A stretch of 64,000 nucleotides of DNA. It comes from Streptomyces sp. BK340 (GTDB taxonomy: Bacteria; Actinomycetota; Actinomycetes; Streptomycetales; Streptomycetaceae). This document shows, piece by piece, positions 61,589-64,000 of this stretch. The notes under the pieces are model-generated. The model was not told the DNA's origin. It ran no database searches and saw only the letters and a list, made by a program, of their open reading frames with translations. The position numbers and the translations under genes were made by a program. The stretch lies in assembly GCF_007827595.1 (NCBI RefSeq), contig NZ_VISR01000005.1:62001-126000 (forward strand). Reading direction: 5' to 3'. Each line of letters opens with the position of its first letter. The stretch's first letter is position 1.

Positions 61589-62977
61589 CTACTCCGCGAT
61601 CCCCCGCCAGCCCTTCGGATCCACCCCACCGGGCACCTCGACCCCCTCCTCGTAGGGCTGCCGAGTGAACACGAACGACCCGAGGTCCAGATGGATCAGG
61701 GAGCCGTCCGGGCGGTGTACGGGCCGCAGCAGCTCTCCGGCGTAGTACCCCTCCAGTCCCGTCCACGTCCCGTCTCCGTTCGAACAGAAGCGGGCGCGGC
61801 GGCCGCCGCCGGTCAGCGGTCCCAGCGCGAGGAGCCCGTCGGCCATCACCCGCAGGACGAAGGCATGCGTCCCCCAGTACCACTGACCCACCAACTCAAG
61901 GACGTCCGGGTCGACTTCACTGAGCGGACGCCACGGCTCGGGGATGCGCGGCTCCGCCTCCGCGACGATACGGACGAGATCGGCGCCCACCGCTCCCAGC
62001 AGAGGGCCACTGGTGCAGTTGGCCAGCACCACCGCCGCCACGTCGTCCTCCACGCTGATGGTGAGGTTCGCGAGGAAGCCGGGGAGCGAGCCGGAGTGGC
62101 CGACCAGGAGCCTGCCGTCACGCCGCTGTACCTGCATACCGAGGCCGTAGGCAGCCCCGTCCACCACATCCGCGGCCTCGGCCGGCGCCGCGGGCGTCCG
62201 CATCTCGCGCACCGACTCCGCGCTCAGCACCCGGTCGTCTCCCCCGGCCAGAAAGACGGCGAACCGCGCGAGGTCACCGGTGGTGGACCACAGCTGGCCG
62301 GCGGGGGCCATCCGGCCGAGATCCTCCAGCGGTTCGGGCAGCAGTGCGTCGGCCCAGGGGTGCACCGCCCAGCCGCCCGCATGCGGTGCCTGCGGCTGGG
62401 CGGTGGTGCGGTGGAGGCCGAGGGGTTCGAGCACCTCGCTGCGCAGCACCTCCTCCCATGGGGCGCCCCGAAGCTCCTCCACCAGTGCGCCGAGCAGGGT
62501 GTAGCCAGGATTGGAGTAGTGGTGGCGCCGGCCGACGGGGTGCAGGAGCGGCTGCTCGCCGAGGACGTCGCTCAACTCGGGGCGCAGTGAGCCCGGGGTC
62601 CGCTCCCACCAGGGCGCGGGCGACTCGGCGGCCAAACCGGCGGTGTGTGCGAGCAGTTCGGCGATCGTCGCCTCACCGGCTCCGGTGCCCGGCAGATACT
62701 TCTCCAGGGGATCACCGAGATCGAGGACGCCCTCGTCACGCAGCCGCAGCACGAGTACGGCGGTGAATGTCTTGGTGATCGACCCGATCCGGTACTGCAC
62801 GTTCTCGTCCGGCCCGTGGCCGTCCACCGAGGTACGCGACCCGTGCCAGACGGCCCGCCCGTCCCGCACGACAGCGGCGACCAGCGAGGGCGCCCGTCCT
62901 TCGGCCTGCGCGACAGCGATCCGGTGCAGCAACGCCCGCCGGGTACCGGGGAGCAGCTCTTCTTGCGATGTCGTCAT
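61589..62977 (-). CDS. Serine beta-lactamase-like (class C/PBP4-type) protein
   Basis: A 462-residue serine hydrolase of the beta-lactamase/transpeptidase-like family (Pfam Beta-lactamase). The catalytic Ser-x-x-Lys is SITK (Ser66), the Tyr-x-Asn motif is YSNPGY near 157, and HSGS near residue 300 stands in for the KTG box. A C-terminal domain of about 110 residues follows. There is no signal peptide, so it is probably a cytoplasmic esterase or peptidase rather than a true resistance enzyme. ATG 62977 was chosen as the domain start; the frame is open upstream. Confidence 0.85.
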   Translation of the reverse strand: MTTSQEELLPGTRRALLHRIAVAQAEGRAPSLVAAVVRDGRAVWHGSRTSVDGHGPDENVQYRIGSITKTFTAVLVLRLRDEGVLDLGDPLEKYLPGTGAGEATIAELLAHTAGLAAESPAPWWERTPGSLRPELSDVLGEQPLLHPVGRRHHYSNPGYTLLGALVEELRGAPWEEVLRSEVLEPLGLHRTTAQPQAPHAGGWAVHPWADALLPEPLEDLGRMAPAGQLWSTTGDLARFAVFLAGGDDRVLSAESVREMRTPAAPAEAADVVDGAAYGLGMQVQRRDGRLLVGHSGSLPGFLANLTISVEDDVAAVVLANCTSGPLLGAVGADLVRIVAEAEPRIPEPWRPLSEVDPDVLELVGQWYWGTHAFVLRVMADGLLALGPLTGGGRRARFCSNGDGTWTGLEGYYAGELLRPVHRPDGSLIHLDLGSFVFTRQPYEEGVEVPGGVDPKGWRGIAE

Positions 62978-63061
62978 GGGCCCAGTCCATCCGCTGGGGC
63001 GCCATGCGTCGAATCCATTTCCCCGGCAGGAGTGCGTCAGCAAGAGCTGCAACCGGCCGGG

Positions 63062-64000
63062 TCAGGTCTGGGCCATGTCCACGAAGCGGGAGTAGTGACC
63101 CTGGAAGGCCACGGTGATCGTCGCCGTGGGGCCGTTACGGTGCTTGCCCACGATGATGTCCGCCTCGCCCGCTCGCGGTGACTCCTTCTCGTACGCGTCC
63201 TCGCGGTGGAGCAGGATGACCATGTCGGCGTCCTGCTCGATGGAGCCGGACTCACGCAGGTCGGACACCATCGGCTTCTTGTCCGTGCGCTGCTCGGGAC
63301 CACGGTTGAGCTGCGAGAGCGCGATCACCGGGACCTCCAGCTCCTTGGCCAGCAGCTTGAGGTTACGGGACATGTCCGAGACCTCCTGCTGACGGCTCTC
63401 GGAGCGCTTGGAACCACCGGCCTGCATCAGCTGCAGATAGTCGATGATCACGAGCTTGATGTCGTTGCGCTGCTTCAGCCGGCGGCACTTCGCGCGGATC
63501 TCCATCATCGACAGGTTCGGGGAGTCGTCGATGTAGAGCGGCGCGGAGGAGACCTCGGGCATCCGGCGCGCCAGGCGGGTCCAGTCCTCGTCCGTCATGG
63601 TGCCCGAGCGCATGTGGTGCAGGGCCACGCGCGCCTCGGCCGACAGCAGACGCATCGCGATCTCGTTGCGCCCCATTTCGAGGGAGAAGATGACGCTGGC
63701 CAGGTTGTGTTTGATCGACGCCGCGCGGGCGAAGTCCAGCGCGAGTGTGGACTTACCCATGGCGGGACGGGCCGCAATGACGATCATCTGGCCCGGGTGC
63801 AGGCCGTTGGTCAGCGAGTCCAGGTCCGTGAAGCCCGTGGGCACACCGGTCATCTCGCCGCTGCGCGAGCCGATCGCCTCGATCTCGTCGAGGGCGCCCT
63901 CCATGATGTCGCCGAGCGGCAGATAGTCCTCGCTGGTGCGCTGCTCGGTGACCGCGTAGATCTCGGCCTGGGCGCGGTTGACGATCTCGTCGACGTCGTC
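63062..64000 (-). CDS. dnaB: Replicative DNA helicase DnaB (3' part)
   Basis: The C-terminal 312 residues of DnaB; the gene continues beyond the right edge. The RecA-like ATPase domain shows Walker A ARPAMGKST, Walker B LVIIDYLQLM, the conserved SQLNRGPEQR loop and the arginine finger region near GSIEQDADMV. DnaB is the hexameric 5'-3' helicase that opens the replication fork. The visible part has no intein. Its position supports an origin-proximal location. Confidence 0.96.
   Translation of the reverse strand, partial: DDVDEIVNRAQAEIYAVTEQRTSEDYLPLGDIMEGALDEIEAIGSRSGEMTGVPTGFTDLDSLTNGLHPGQMIVIAARPAMGKSTLALDFARAASIKHNLASVIFSLEMGRNEIAMRLLSAEARVALHHMRSGTMTDEDWTRLARRMPEVSSAPLYIDDSPNLSMMEIRAKCRRLKQRNDIKLVIIDYLQLMQAGGSKRSESRQQEVSDMSRNLKLLAKELEVPVIALSQLNRGPEQRTDKKPMVSDLRESGSIEQDADMVILLHREDAYEKESPRAGEADIIVGKHRNGPTATITVAFQGHYSRFVDMAQT

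Overview
This window is core chromosome of a Streptomyces-type actinomycete. The GC content is high with strong third-position GC, starts are often GTG or TTG, and many genes join by ATGA or GTGA overlaps. Marker genes are ssgA/ssgR, ptpA, the cydAB-cydCD oxidase genes under a perfect Rex operator, and a Sco/PCuAC/CopCD/DtpA copper cluster. From memory, the gene order follows (inverted) the oriC-proximal stretch of S. coelicolor from about SCO3978 down to dnaB (SCO3911). Nine parS-like sites and several clusters of DnaA boxes fit an origin-proximal location.

Layout. 0.1-9.2 kb: SEC-C protein, a small secreted protein, a degenerate prim-pol protein, a GAF/SpoIIE-type PP2C phosphatase preceded by an in-frame stop, aminopeptidase P, and a MocR regulator with an MFS exporter. 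9.3-16.9 kb: a coupled anti-sigma-type ATPase and acetyltransferase, then the copper and haem-peroxidase cluster. 16.9-24.8 kb: pheA, a DnaA-box-rich spacer, serS with a coupled HAD phosphatase, tRNA-Ser(GCT), a small protein, and a four-gene ABC-2 transporter operon. 25.0-31.1 kb: M24-like protein, an EphD-like hydrolase/SDR fusion, MerR regulator, KptA, an F420-type luciferase-family oxidoreductase and a HAD phosphatase. 31.2-37.9 kb: cydA-cydB-cydCD and a cyclophilin-like protein. 38-43 kb: aminotransferase, LacI regulator, metallophosphoesterase, membrane protein. 43.2-45.4 kb: a two-gene, possibly accessory unit (membrane-anchored NUDIX-like protein and beta-propeller-like protein). 45.4-50.5 kb: thiC with a TPP riboswitch, a YibE/F membrane protein, and ssgA/ssgR. 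50.6-64 kb: small membrane proteins, cupin, ptpA with a gamma-lyase-like enzyme, LysR, NUDIX, flavohaemoglobin, HAD, GNAT, GlcG-like, MarR/MFS, GNAT, a serine beta-lactamase-like protein and the 3' part of dnaB.

The most striking signals are in the DNA. Two diverged parS sites lie in the TPP riboswitch leader of thiC as a 39-nt inverted repeat that would form its variable P3 arm. One perfect parS is the exact centre of a 42-bp perfect palindrome between two convergent genes. Another is the centre of a 30-bp perfect palindrome inside the cydAB-cydCD operon, next to a parS variant that overlaps the cydCD start codon. The pheA-serS spacer carries four consensus DnaA boxes. Together they suggest that chromosome-segregation and replication-control sites were built onto transcription terminators, a riboswitch and coding sequence in this region.
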